The notes under the pieces are model-generated. The model did not search any database, was not told the DNA's origin, and saw only the letters and a list, made by a program, of their open reading frames with translations. A DNA stretch of 42,275 bases from Lysobacterales bacterium. GTDB lineage: Bacteria; Pseudomonadota; Gammaproteobacteria; Xanthomonadales; SZUA-36. Of the stretch, positions 17,339-25,349 are shown in pieces; the first letter of the stretch is position 1, and each line of letters begins with the position of its first letter. The translations under genes and the position numbers were made by a program. The DNA lies in NCBI GenBank assembly GCA_029287515.1, contig JARFQZ010000251.1, positions 1-42,275 of the forward strand. Direction: 5' to 3'.

Positions 17339-18742
17339 GTGAATGGCGTCCTGACAACCCTGATCTTTTACCAGGTCCTGATGCTTGGCATCGGCTGGTG
17401 GGCAAGCAGAAGAAATACCGACAGCGAAGATTATTACCTGGGGGGCCGCAAGCTCGGGCCTGCCATCGCCGCGCTTAGCGCTTCCGCGAGTTCGTCGTCG
17501 GCCTGGAGCCTGCTGGGAGTCAGCGGCGCGGCTTTCGCCTGGGGCCTGCCTGCCATCTGGCTCATTCCGGCAACCATCAGCGGGTTTCTGATCAACTGGT
17601 ACCTGATTGCACCCCGTCTCCACGAACAAAGCCGGCGAAATGGAGCATTAACCCTGACTGAATTCATAGCCGGCCCCAGGGGAGATCCGGCGCGCCGGAC
17701 TATCATGCGGATGGGAGCCGCGGTGATCCTTTTTTCTTTCACCTTTTACATCGCCGCCCAGTTTCAGGCCGCGGGAACCACGTTCGCCAGTGTGCTGGGG
17801 ATCAACCAGAACACAGCCATCATGGTCGGGGCCGCAGTTGTCCTTTTATATGTATGGCTGGGTGGATTCTGGGCCGCAAGCGTTACAGACAGCGTGCAGG
17901 GGATTTTGATGGCCCTGAGCTCCCTTTTACTGCCAGCCCTTGCCATCCTGGCGGTTGGCGGGCCCGCCATTCTGCTGGACGGCCTGGTGGGTGATGACAA
18001 CGGCGGTTTCAGCCTCTGGACCGGCCAGGCTACCCTGCCCGCCGCCGTGGGGTTCGTCTGCGGCCTTTTCGGAATCGGGCTGGGCTATCCCGGGCAACCC
18101 CACGTCGTCAATCGATTCATGGCCATTGAAAACCAACAGGCCATCGTACGGGGTCGCAGGATCGCCCTTTCCTGGGCTTGTATAATTTACACCGGCATGG
18201 TTTTGCTTGGCTGGTGTGGGCGCCTGCTGGTCGATGACGTGGGGGATGGAGAACAACTGCTGTTCGTTCTGGCCACGCTGCTCCTGCCCGCGATGCTGGC
18301 GGGCGTGATGGTATCAGCCATCCTGTCCGCCATCATGTCCACCGCGGACAGCCAGCTGCTGGTTGCCGCCTCCAGCGTCAGCCACGACCTGAGCGACCAT
18401 CACGCCGAACCGGGAAAGGGCCTCGCCCGGGCGCGGTGGGTGGTGCTGCTCATAGGGCTGCTGGCTATCGCGCTTGCCATCGGTTTTCCGGACCGGATAT
18501 TCAACCGGGTGCTGTTTGCCTGGCAGGCGCTGGCCGCCGCTTTTGGCCCTTTGCTGGTCGTCTCGCTGTGGCGTGGCCCGGTCCGCCCGGCCTGGCGTAT
18601 CGCGACCCTTGCAACCGGCTTCCTGCTGACGGTCACTTTGAGCTGGACAGTGGACTCACCCGGTGACTGGGTGGAACGCCTGGTTCCGCTGGCCATTGCA
18701 CTCGGCCTGGCCTGGCTGGGGAGTCGCTCCGTGCCAGGATAA
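17339..18742 (+). CDS. sodium:solute symporter (SSS/PutP-like) family transporter
   Basis: An integral membrane protein of 467 residues with about 12-13 hydrophobic helices. The N-terminal region (GWWASRRNTDSEDYYLGGRKLGP, then SASASSSSAWSLLGVSGAAFAWG) is the hallmark of the SSS family, and GYPGQPHVVNRFMA with MSTADSQLLVAASSVSHD matches PutP-type members. Proline or another small organic solute driven by Na+ is possible, but the substrate cannot be assigned. The chosen start is GTG with GAAGGG about 12 bases upstream; an ATG at residue 15 would cut into helix 1. It is divergent from tetR and has no obvious partner gene. Confidence 0.88.
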   Translation: MNGVLTTLIFYQVLMLGIGWWASRRNTDSEDYYLGGRKLGPAIAALSASASSSSAWSLLGVSGAAFAWGLPAIWLIPATISGFLINWYLIAPRLHEQSRRNGALTLTEFIAGPRGDPARRTIMRMGAAVILFSFTFYIAAQFQAAGTTFASVLGINQNTAIMVGAAVVLLYVWLGGFWAASVTDSVQGILMALSSLLLPALAILAVGGPAILLDGLVGDDNGGFSLWTGQATLPAAVGFVCGLFGIGLGYPGQPHVVNRFMAIENQQAIVRGRRIALSWACIIYTGMVLLGWCGRLLVDDVGDGEQLLFVLATLLLPAMLAGVMVSAILSAIMSTADSQLLVAASSVSHDLSDHHAEPGKGLARARWVVLLIGLLAIALAIGFPDRIFNRVLFAWQALAAAFGPLLVVSLWRGPVRPAWRIATLATGFLLTVTLSWTVDSPGDWVERLVPLAIALGLAWLGSRSVPG

Positions 18743-18751
18743 AGTCAACAC

Positions 18752-18779
18752 TTGCATTTTGCGGTCATGGTGTTATACT
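18752..18779 (+). promoter_or_regulatory. promoter of the GntR-ABC operon
   Basis: TTGCAT (18752-18757) and TATACT (18774-18779) are spaced by 16 bases. It is the only promoter-like sequence between the symporter and the small ORF and would give a leader of about 40 bases. Confidence 0.5.
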
Positions 18780-18791
18780 TCACTACAACAC
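18770..18791. promoter_or_regulatory. inverted repeat over the -10 region, candidate GntR operator
   Basis: GTGTT (18770-18774) and AACAC (18787-18791) form arms with a 12-base spacer, covering the -10 hexamer and the expected start point. YtrA-type GntR proteins commonly repress their own ABC operons from such positions. The arms are short, so this is a candidate only. Confidence 0.35.
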
Positions 18792-18828
18792 TCTATAACC
18801 AAGACGGAAATTGACCGCGGAAATGACC

Positions 18829-19053
18829 ATGTTGCGATTAACCGGAAAACAGAATTCCCGAATTTCAGACCGCCTGGCAGTGTTTGCCGCGCTGCTGCTG
18901 ATCGTCACATCGCTTGCCGGTATGAGTAATTCAACACTGCTTTCAAACACTGACGAATCAACCCTGGCTGGCGTCACCACGGAAAAGAGTTCGCCGGTGA
19001 AACTCCATTCAAGGGGTTTTAAAGTCAGCCTTTTCCTTTTCAGAAACAAGTAG
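18829..19053 (+). CDS. small membrane or exported protein of unknown function
   Basis: A 74-residue ORF between the promoter and the GntR gene, which begins 4 bases after its stop. Residues about 15-32 are strongly hydrophobic (LAVFAALLLIVTSLAGM) after a basic N-terminus, so it is either a single-pass membrane protein or has an uncleaved signal. The remainder is Ser/Thr-rich and ends in a basic patch (FLFRNK). ATG 18829 is preceded by GGAAATGA as a ribosome site; ATG 18823 and TTG 18811 are in-frame alternatives. I do not recognise a family. Position as the first gene of the transcript supports it being real, but the overlap of a minus-strand open frame of similar length keeps this uncertain. 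Confidence 0.5.
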   Translation: MLRLTGKQNSRISDRLAVFAALLLIVTSLAGMSNSTLLSNTDESTLAGVTTEKSSPVKLHSRGFKVSLFLFRNK

Positions 19054-19057
19054 ACAA

Positions 19058-19429
19058 ATGTCCGGTCACTGGAACGACAGCCAGCCCATTTACTGGCAAC
19101 TGAAGGAGCGTACCGTTGCCATGATCCTTGATGGCACGCTTTCCGAAGGTGAGGCCCTGCCCTCGGTTCGCACAGTGGCTTCTGAATTCCACCTCAACCC
19201 GATTACCGTTTCAAAGTCCTACCAGGCCCTGGTAGACGACGGGCTGGTGGAAAAACGTCGCGGACTGGGCATGTTTGTTTGCAAAGGGGCGCGCAAAAGC
19301 CTGGTCACATCGGAACGCAACAAGTTCCTGAACGAGGAGTGGCCCGCCATGCTGAGTCGCATCGAACAACTGGGCCTTGACATCGAGGACCTGCTGAAAA
19401 CCGCTGAAACCGAAGAGAGTGACAGCTGA
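19058..19429 (+). CDS. GntR-family regulator, YtrA subfamily
   Basis: A 123-residue protein with only the GntR winged helix (about 10-77, QPIYWQLKERTVAMILDG to GLVEKRRGLGMFVCKG) and a short helical tail, the size and build of the YtrA subgroup, which lacks a large effector domain. Such regulators are almost always encoded with an ABC transporter that they repress. Here the ATPase start overlaps the stop by TGATG, so regulator and transporter are made together. Confidence 0.92.
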   Translation: MSGHWNDSQPIYWQLKERTVAMILDGTLSEGEALPSVRTVASEFHLNPITVSKSYQALVDDGLVEKRRGLGMFVCKGARKSLVTSERNKFLNEEWPAMLSRIEQLGLDIEDLLKTAETEESDS

Positions 19430-20286
19430 TGACACCCATTATTTCTGCACGCGGACTGACCAAGCGCTACGGGCGTACAACGGCCGTCGACCACATTGAC
19501 CTTGAAATCCCTCCCGGTAAAATCGTTGGCCTGATTGGCCCGAACGGCGCCGGAAAAACGTCTGCGTTGAAAGCCATTCTCGGCCTGGCGACATTCGAAG
19601 GTGACCTGTCCGTGCTCGGTAAAAACCCTTCACGCGACCGGGCTTCGCTGATGGAAGACGTGTGTTTTATTGCCGATGTCGCTGTTCTGCCACGCTGGGC
19701 GCGTGTCTGGCAGTTGATCGATGTCACCGAGAAACTGCATTCAGGCTTTTCGCGCGAGACCTGCATGGAATATCTGAGCCAGACCAAGATCACGCAGGAC
19801 CACAAGGTGAAACAGCTCTCCAAGGGCATGGTGGCACAACTGCACCTGGCGCTGGTCATGGCCATCGACGCGAAACTGCTGGTCCTGGACGAACCCACAC
19901 TCGGCCTGGACATCCTGTACCGCAAACAGTTTTATTCCAGCCTGCTGAACGACTACTTCGACGAGGAGCGCACCATCCTGATCACCACCCACCAGGTCGA
20001 GGAAGTGGAACATATCCTGACCGACCTCGTGTTCATACAGGACGGTAAAATTGCACTGGAGTCTTCGATGGAAGAGGTGGAGAGGCGGTACCTCGAATTG
20101 ATGGTTCGCCCGGAACAGGCCGAGCGGGCCAGGAGCCTGAACCCCTTGTACGAACGCGAACTGTTCGGGCGACATATATTTCTTTATGACAGCGTCGACC
20201 GGGAGCAACTGTCCGGCCTCGGAGAAATCCATACGCCCAGCGTCGCCGACCTGTTCGTGGCCACGATGAAAGGAGGCCAGTCATGA
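19429..20286 (+). CDS. ABC transporter ATP-binding protein
   Basis: A 285-residue nucleotide-binding subunit. Walker A is GPNGAGKT at 37-44, the Q-loop region follows, the signature is LSKGM at 130-134 (a variant of LSGGQ common in this YtrB-like group), Walker B is LLVLDEP at 150-156 with catalytic Glu155, and the H-loop is TTHQ. The roughly 60 residues after the ATPase core (after about 220) resemble the C-terminal extension of ABC-2 type ATPases. It overlaps the permease start by ATGA, and a strong AAAGGAGG ribosome site for the permease lies in its last codons. Substrate is unknown; related systems respond to cell-wall-active compounds, but that is family knowledge only. Confidence 0.93.
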   Translation: MTPIISARGLTKRYGRTTAVDHIDLEIPPGKIVGLIGPNGAGKTSALKAILGLATFEGDLSVLGKNPSRDRASLMEDVCFIADVAVLPRWARVWQLIDVTEKLHSGFSRETCMEYLSQTKITQDHKVKQLSKGMVAQLHLALVMAIDAKLLVLDEPTLGLDILYRKQFYSSLLNDYFDEERTILITTHQVEEVEHILTDLVFIQDGKIALESSMEEVERRYLELMVRPEQAERARSLNPLYERELFGRHIFLYDSVDREQLSGLGEIHTPSVADLFVATMKGGQS

Positions 20287-21230
20287 ACCGCCTCATCGCA
20301 CTCGTCCGTCGCGAATTCTGGGAAAACAAAGGCGCCCTGCGCACCACTCCCCTGGTCATCGGGGGAATTTACATCGCATTCCTGTTGATGGGCCTGTTCA
20401 CGACCGCACATTTCGATAACGAGATGTACACATTCAGGGAAGCTATCCGGCTGCTGGCTTCACAGCCGGAAGAACTCCGGGCCGCGCACGGTTACGAAGT
20501 TCTGCTGGGCAGCTCACTGCTTTTCACCGTGGTCCTGGCATTCGTGGTGTTTTTCTACCTGCTGGGTGCGCTGTATGATGATCGCAAAGACCGCAGCATC
20601 CTGTTCTGGAAGTCACTGCCGGCCAGCGACACGTTAACCATCGCATCCAAGTTGATTACCGCCATGGTGTTGGCTCCCTTGATTTTCTGGGCGGTGTTCA
20701 TCCTGACGCAGATACTGATGGCCATCATCGCATCATTGATGGTGCTGTCCGTGGGAGAGAACCCCTGGACATTGTTCCTTTCAGTCGTGAACCCTTTCAA
20801 GGCCTGGGCCATGGTTTTGGCCAGCTACCTGGCGGCTTCCATCTGGTTCCTGCCGTTGCACGGATGGCTGTTGCTGGTATCGGCGTTCGCCCCGCGAATC
20901 CCCCTGCTGTTTGCCGTTTTGCCGCCGGTCATATTCGCCATTTTGCAGATCTGGATCACGTTCCTGAAAACGTTCACGCTCAATACCAGCCTGTTCGGCC
21001 TGATCGGCGACTGGATCGCCAACAGCCCGGCCATCCTGTTCGTCGATATGCATGACGGCCAGGGCGGCCTGTCGCTGGGAATCTCCCTGACCGGAGACTT
21101 CGATCACGCGGTGACCCTGACCAACATGCTGGACCGGCTGTTTTCTGTCCAGATGCTGTCAGGCCTGGTGGTAGCGGCCGTCTTCCTGGCCGGTGCACTG
21201 TGGCTCAGGCACCGGGCCACGGAGAGCTAG
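20283..21230 (+). CDS. ABC-2 type transporter permease
   Basis: A 315-residue membrane protein with about six hydrophobic helices: 20-42, about 80-100, about 115-145, 165-190, about 195-225 and near the C-terminus. The pattern MNRLIALVRREFWENKGALRTTPL, then a helix, then a long extracytoplasmic loop, is typical of ABC-2 permeases. FYLLGALYDDRKDRSILFWKSLPASD is the conserved cytoplasmic coupling segment of this group. It is the last gene of the GntR-ABC unit and converges with fumC across 46 bases. Confidence 0.9.
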   Translation: MNRLIALVRREFWENKGALRTTPLVIGGIYIAFLLMGLFTTAHFDNEMYTFREAIRLLASQPEELRAAHGYEVLLGSSLLFTVVLAFVVFFYLLGALYDDRKDRSILFWKSLPASDTLTIASKLITAMVLAPLIFWAVFILTQILMAIIASLMVLSVGENPWTLFLSVVNPFKAWAMVLASYLAASIWFLPLHGWLLLVSAFAPRIPLLFAVLPPVIFAILQIWITFLKTFTLNTSLFGLIGDWIANSPAILFVDMHDGQGGLSLGISLTGDFDHAVTLTNMLDRLFSVQMLSGLVVAAVFLAGALWLRHRATES

Positions 21231-21276
21231 TCAAGCATCTTCCGGTGGTATTTTTCTGCAGTGAACCGGGTTCAGC

Positions 21277-22662
21277 TTACTTCGGGATGCCACCCTTGGT
21301 GAGCAGCAATGGATCGAGCAATTTTTCCAGTTCCTTCTTTGACAAACCGGTCAGTTCCTCCGCAACTTCCCTGATGGGACGGCCCTGCTCGTAAGCCTGT
21401 TTGGCTGCCCTGGCCCCCAACTCGTAACCGATGACCGGGTTCAGGGCAGTAACCAGCACCGGATTGCGCTCCAGCGCCGCTTCGATGCTTTCCATTTTCA
21501 GAGTGAAACCTGAAATCGCCTTGTCAGCCAGCACACCACTGGCGGTAGAGAGGATATGGATACTCTGAAGAAGGTTCTGAGCGATGACCGGCATCATGAC
21601 GTTCAGTTGGAACAGGCCCGACTGCCCGCCCACCGTGATCACCGCATCATTACCCATGACCTGTGCACAAACCATGCAAACAGATTCCGGGATAACCGGG
21701 TTGACCTTTCCGGGCATGATGGAAGAACCCGGTTGCAACGCCGGCAATTCGATTTCCGCGATACCCGCCAGCGGCCCGGAATTCATCAGGCGCAGATCAT
21801 TGGCAATCTTCATCAGGCTGCACGCCAGGGTTTTCAACTGACCGGAAAGTTCAACCGACGCGTCCTGTGAACTGATGCCCTCGAAAGGGTTCTCAGCCGC
21901 CCTGAATTTGACTGTCGTCAAGCGCTCCAGCCTGGCAGCTACCCTGCCCCCGAATTCCGGGTGGGTATTGATGCCTGTGCCGACCGCGGAACCTCCCAGG
22001 GGAAGCTGCCGAACACGTTTTATCGCACTCCTGATCCGCTTGATGTTCGACCGAATCTGCTGTGACCAGCAACCCAGTTCCTGCCCGAAGGTCACCGGCA
22101 TGGCGTCCATCAGGTGAGTTCGCCCGGTTTTGACGACATTCTCGAGTTCCTCGGCCTTGATGTCGATGGTTTCCGCGAGATGGAGCAAGGAAGGGATCAG
22201 CTCCTGCCTGACCAGCAGCGTGGCGGCAACCTGGATCGCTGAAGGAACAACGTCGTTCGAACTCTGCCCCATGTTCACATGGTCATTGGGATGGATCTCA
22301 GCATCACATTCCCTCGCCGCCAGCGTAGCAATCACCTCGTTGGCGTTCATGTTGCTGGAGGTGCCTGACCCGGTCTGGAACACGTCAACCGGAAACTGGT
22401 CAGCCACTTCGCCCGAGGCCACTTTCGCGGACGCATTGGCGATCGCCTTCGCACGCGATTCATCCAGCAGCCCCAGGTCGTGGTTTACCATCGCTGCAGC
22501 CTGCTTGATCAGGCCCAGCGACCGGACGAATGCCAGGGGCATGGGCTGGCCGCTTATCGGAAAATTCTGCAGTGCCCGCTGGGTTTGCGCACCCCATAAC
22601 GCATCTTCAGGCACCTGGATTTCACCCATGCTGTCACGATCCGTTCGATATTTTTTGTTCAT
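21277..22662 (-). CDS. fumC: class II fumarate hydratase
   Basis: Iron-independent fumarase interconverting fumarate and malate in the TCA cycle. The 461 residues match the family: TGSGTSSNMNANEV at 97-110, NDHVNMGQSSND near 126-136, KTGRTHLMDAMPV with His183, and the signature GSSIMPGKVNP at 312-322 holding the catalytic serine loop. The closely related aspartase is less likely given the length and the wording around these motifs. The ATG follows an AGGGAA ribosome site. It is divergent from purB with a 77-base gap containing a palindrome. Confidence 0.95.
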   Translation of the reverse strand: MNKKYRTDRDSMGEIQVPEDALWGAQTQRALQNFPISGQPMPLAFVRSLGLIKQAAAMVNHDLGLLDESRAKAIANASAKVASGEVADQFPVDVFQTGSGTSSNMNANEVIATLAARECDAEIHPNDHVNMGQSSNDVVPSAIQVAATLLVRQELIPSLLHLAETIDIKAEELENVVKTGRTHLMDAMPVTFGQELGCWSQQIRSNIKRIRSAIKRVRQLPLGGSAVGTGINTHPEFGGRVAARLERLTTVKFRAAENPFEGISSQDASVELSGQLKTLACSLMKIANDLRLMNSGPLAGIAEIELPALQPGSSIMPGKVNPVIPESVCMVCAQVMGNDAVITVGGQSGLFQLNVMMPVIAQNLLQSIHILSTASGVLADKAISGFTLKMESIEAALERNPVLVTALNPVIGYELGARAAKQAYEQGRPIREVAEELTGLSKKELEKLLDPLLLTKGGIPK

Positions 22663-22706
22663 AGGGTTCCCTGATCTTGGAGTGGGTCATAAAGAGTGAG
22701 AGAATG

Positions 22707-22724
22707 ATGGTTTGGCCCAACCAT
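22707..22724. promoter_or_regulatory. palindrome in the fumC-purB divergent gap
   Basis: ATGGTT (22707-22712) and AACCAT (22719-22724) are inverted arms around a GGCC core; only one symmetric base pair breaks the 18-base palindrome. It does not resemble the PurR operator. Its position between two divergent genes suggests a binding site, but the regulator is unknown. Confidence 0.35.
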
Positions 22725-22739
22725 TTAATGCGAAAGTCC

Positions 22740-24119
22740 ATGAACCTTTCAAGCCTTACCGCTCTTTCTTCCGTTGACGGCCGTTATGCCGGCAAAACAG
22801 CACCCCTCAGACCGGTATGCAGTGAATTCGGACTGATTCACCGCAGGCTGATCGTTGAGATCCGCTGGTTCCAGGCCCTGGCGGGGCACCCCGGAGTTCC
22901 GGAATTGCCGGAACTGTCACAAGGGGCAAAAACGTTCCTTGACCAATTGATCGCGGATTTCGATGAAGCGGCGGCCGGCCGGGTCAAGGAAATCGAGGCT
23001 GTAACCAACCACGACGTCAAGGCCGTGGAATATTTCCTCAAGGAACGGTTCGCGCAAATTCCGGAACTTTCCGCCCATTCGGAATTCCTGCATTTCGCCT
23101 GTACGTCAGAAGACATCAACAACCTGTCCTACGCGCTGATGCTGAGGGATGCGCATGACGATGTCATGTCACGCACATTTCAGCAAATCGATAATGAGCT
23201 GTCCCGGATGGCCCGTGTGCATGCCGGTCAGCCGATGCTGTCACGCACACACGGACAGACAGCCTCTCCGACGACCCTTGGCAAGGAAATCGCCAATACG
23301 CTTCATCGTCTCAGACGCCAGGCAAGCCAGATGTCAGACCAGCAGTGCCTGGGCAAGATCAACGGCGCCGTGGGTAATTTCAACGCCCACCTTTCCGCCT
23401 ACCCGGAGGTCGGCTGGCCGGAACTGGCGCAAAAGTTCACGGAATCACTCGGGCTGCAATGGAACCCCTACACCACGCAGATAGAACCGCACGACTGGAT
23501 GGCGGAGTTGTTCCAGTCGATGATCCGTTACCAGACCATCCTGATCGATCTGTGCCGGGACATCTGGTCCTATATCTCGATCGGGTATTTCAGCCAGAAA
23601 ACCGTAGAGGGCGAAGTCGGCTCGTCCACCATGCCGCACAAAGTCAACCCGATCGACTTCGAGAATGCCGAGGGCAACCTGGGGCTTTCCAATGCCCTGC
23701 TCGATCATCTTGCGCTGAAACTTCCGATTTCCCGGTGGCAGCGGGACCTCACTGACTCCACGGTTCTGCGCGCGATAGGAACGGCTTACGGCCATTCCAT
23801 GGTCGCGATGGCGTCATTACTCAAAGGACTCTCCAAGCTGGAAGTCAACGAGGCCAGGCTGGCCGAGGACCTGGACGCAAGCTGGGAGGTGCTGGCGGAG
23901 CCCATCCAGACCGTCATGCGACGCTATGGGATCGAAAACCCATACGAGCAGCTGAAGACGCTGACGCGGGGTAAGCAGATCACCGCAGCTGACCTCGAAA
24001 CCTTCATCAACGGCCTCGACATACCCGACGAGGCCCGGAAAAACCTGCTCGCACTGACACCCGGCCGGTATACCGGAAACGCGGAACAGATGGCCGGCAC
24101 GGTAGACGATCATTCATAG
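22740..24119 (+). CDS. purB: adenylosuccinate lyase
   Basis: Splits adenylosuccinate and SAICAR with release of fumarate, acting twice in purine synthesis. The start MNLSSLTALSSVDGRYAGK aligns with the E. coli N-terminus, so the upstream 21 in-frame codons are excluded. The protein is then 459 residues against 456 in E. coli. The active-site signature GSSTMPHKVNPIDFEN places the catalytic serine at 295 as in E. coli, and SRTHGQTASPTTLGKE carries the second active-site histidine. The roxA-like gene begins 10 bases after the stop, so they are probably co-transcribed. Confidence 0.97.
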   Translation: MNLSSLTALSSVDGRYAGKTAPLRPVCSEFGLIHRRLIVEIRWFQALAGHPGVPELPELSQGAKTFLDQLIADFDEAAAGRVKEIEAVTNHDVKAVEYFLKERFAQIPELSAHSEFLHFACTSEDINNLSYALMLRDAHDDVMSRTFQQIDNELSRMARVHAGQPMLSRTHGQTASPTTLGKEIANTLHRLRRQASQMSDQQCLGKINGAVGNFNAHLSAYPEVGWPELAQKFTESLGLQWNPYTTQIEPHDWMAELFQSMIRYQTILIDLCRDIWSYISIGYFSQKTVEGEVGSSTMPHKVNPIDFENAEGNLGLSNALLDHLALKLPISRWQRDLTDSTVLRAIGTAYGHSMVAMASLLKGLSKLEVNEARLAEDLDASWEVLAEPIQTVMRRYGIENPYEQLKTLTRGKQITAADLETFINGLDIPDEARKNLLALTPGRYTGNAEQMAGTVDDHS

Positions 24120-24129
24120 CCCGGCCACG

Positions 24130-25263
24130 ATGTTCAGTCACTGCGGCCTGACACCACAGCAGTTTCTCGATGGCTACTGGCAGAGAAAGCCTCTGCTGAT
24201 ACGGCAGGCTTTTGCCGATTTCCAGCCCGAACTGGACCGGGATGACATCGCCGGGCTGGCCTGCGAAGAACTCGCAGAGTCCCGGCTGATTACGGGCAGT
24301 TATCCCGAGCACGACTGGCAACTGCGATACGGCCCGTTTTCCGAAGCTGACTTCGCTGAAATGCCTGAATGCAACTGGACCCTGCTGGTACAGGATGTCG
24401 AAAAACACTATCCGCCCCTGTCCGGGCTCATGAGCAGGTTCGATTTCATTCCCCGCTGGCGGATCGACGACCTGATGGCCAGCGTGGCAGGTCCCGGAGG
24501 TTCAGTTGGACCACACGTTGATCAGTACGATGTGTTCCTGATCCAGGCGGAAGGCAGCAGGACCTGGGCTATCGCCCATTCGTACGAAGACGAACTTCTG
24601 CCGGACTGCGAACTGAACGTCATGCGCTCATTCACACCCGAACAGCAATGGACCCTGCAACCCGGCGACGCGCTCTACCTTCCCCCGGGTGTGGCTCATC
24701 ACGGCGTTGCGCTGAATAGCGGCATGACCTGGTCCGTGGGTATGCGGGCGCCGAGTGCAGCGGATTTGTTCCAGGCTTTCGGTGAATGGTCCGCTGAACA
24801 GCCCGGCGATGGCGGCCGGTACCGGGATCGCGGTTTGAAAGTGTCCCGATGCGCCGGCCGGGTCGGCCCTGACGCCATCGCCCGTTTCGAGCAATTCTTC
24901 CAGTCTACCGGTGCGGGCAGCCCGGGTTTCAGCTCGTTCCTGGGATCGTTTCTGTCGTCATACCGGCTGGCGCACAAACCGGCCCCGCCTGATGTCCTTT
25001 TCGACCCATCTTCGCTCGGGGAAGTCCTGAAAAATGGCGGCTCACTGAAACATAACCCATGGACCCGGCTGCTCTGGCTGCAACATGACGATGGGGCGAG
25101 CCTGTTCGCCGCAGGCACAGAATTTCCCTGCCCGGCCGCACTGGCGGAAACCGTCTGCGACCCCGGACTTCTCTCCCGGCTGAAGGCGGGCACGAGTGCA
25201 AGTGATCTCGAACTGCTTTGCGAACTGCTGAACCGGGGACATCTCTACGTTGAACAGTTATAA
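24130..25263 (+). CDS. roxA: ribosomal protein L16 arginine hydroxylase (cupin-type 2-oxoglutarate oxygenase)
   Basis: A Fe(II)/2-oxoglutarate-dependent JmjC-like oxygenase of the YcfD/RoxA type, 377 residues against 373 in E. coli; YcfD hydroxylates an arginine of ribosomal protein L16. The iron facial triad is visible: His129 and Asp131 in GPHVDQYDVFLIQ, and His190 in PPGVAHHGVA. The N-terminus (LTPQQFLDGYWQRKPLLIRQAF) and the C-terminal winged-helix-like region fit the family. It is next to purB, and an intrinsic terminator lies 10 bases past its stop. The substrate here is inferred from the family. Confidence 0.9.
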   Translation: MFSHCGLTPQQFLDGYWQRKPLLIRQAFADFQPELDRDDIAGLACEELAESRLITGSYPEHDWQLRYGPFSEADFAEMPECNWTLLVQDVEKHYPPLSGLMSRFDFIPRWRIDDLMASVAGPGGSVGPHVDQYDVFLIQAEGSRTWAIAHSYEDELLPDCELNVMRSFTPEQQWTLQPGDALYLPPGVAHHGVALNSGMTWSVGMRAPSAADLFQAFGEWSAEQPGDGGRYRDRGLKVSRCAGRVGPDAIARFEQFFQSTGAGSPGFSSFLGSFLSSYRLAHKPAPPDVLFDPSSLGEVLKNGGSLKHNPWTRLLWLQHDDGASLFAAGTEFPCPAALAETVCDPGLLSRLKAGTSASDLELLCELLNRGHLYVEQL

Positions 25264-25272
25264 TGATCGCTT

Positions 25273-25305
25273 ACGCCGGAGAGTCGCGAGGTTCCGGCGT
25301 TTTTT
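25273..25305 (+). terminator. rho-independent terminator after roxA
   Basis: ACGCCGGA (25273-25280) pairs perfectly with TCCGGCGT (25293-25300) around a 12-base loop, followed directly by a run of six T (25300-25305). It closes the purB-roxA unit. Its T-run forms the start of the sucA -35 hexamer. Confidence 0.85.
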
Positions 25306-25331
25306 GACTTTAAAGCCCGGAATCCTATTGG
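25304..25331 (+). promoter_or_regulatory. candidate sucA promoter
   Basis: TTGACT (25304-25309) is a near-consensus -35, with TATTGG (25326-25331) as a weak -10 after 16 bases. It overlaps the T-run of the preceding terminator and would give a leader of under 20 bases. Confidence 0.4.
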
Positions 25332-25349
25332 CCCAAAACGGAACATTGC

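Noticed and set aside
21262..21274. Palindrome TGAACC-G-GGTTCA just after the fumC stop as a terminator
   Set aside because: The loop would be too short for a stable hairpin and neither strand has a T-run after it.
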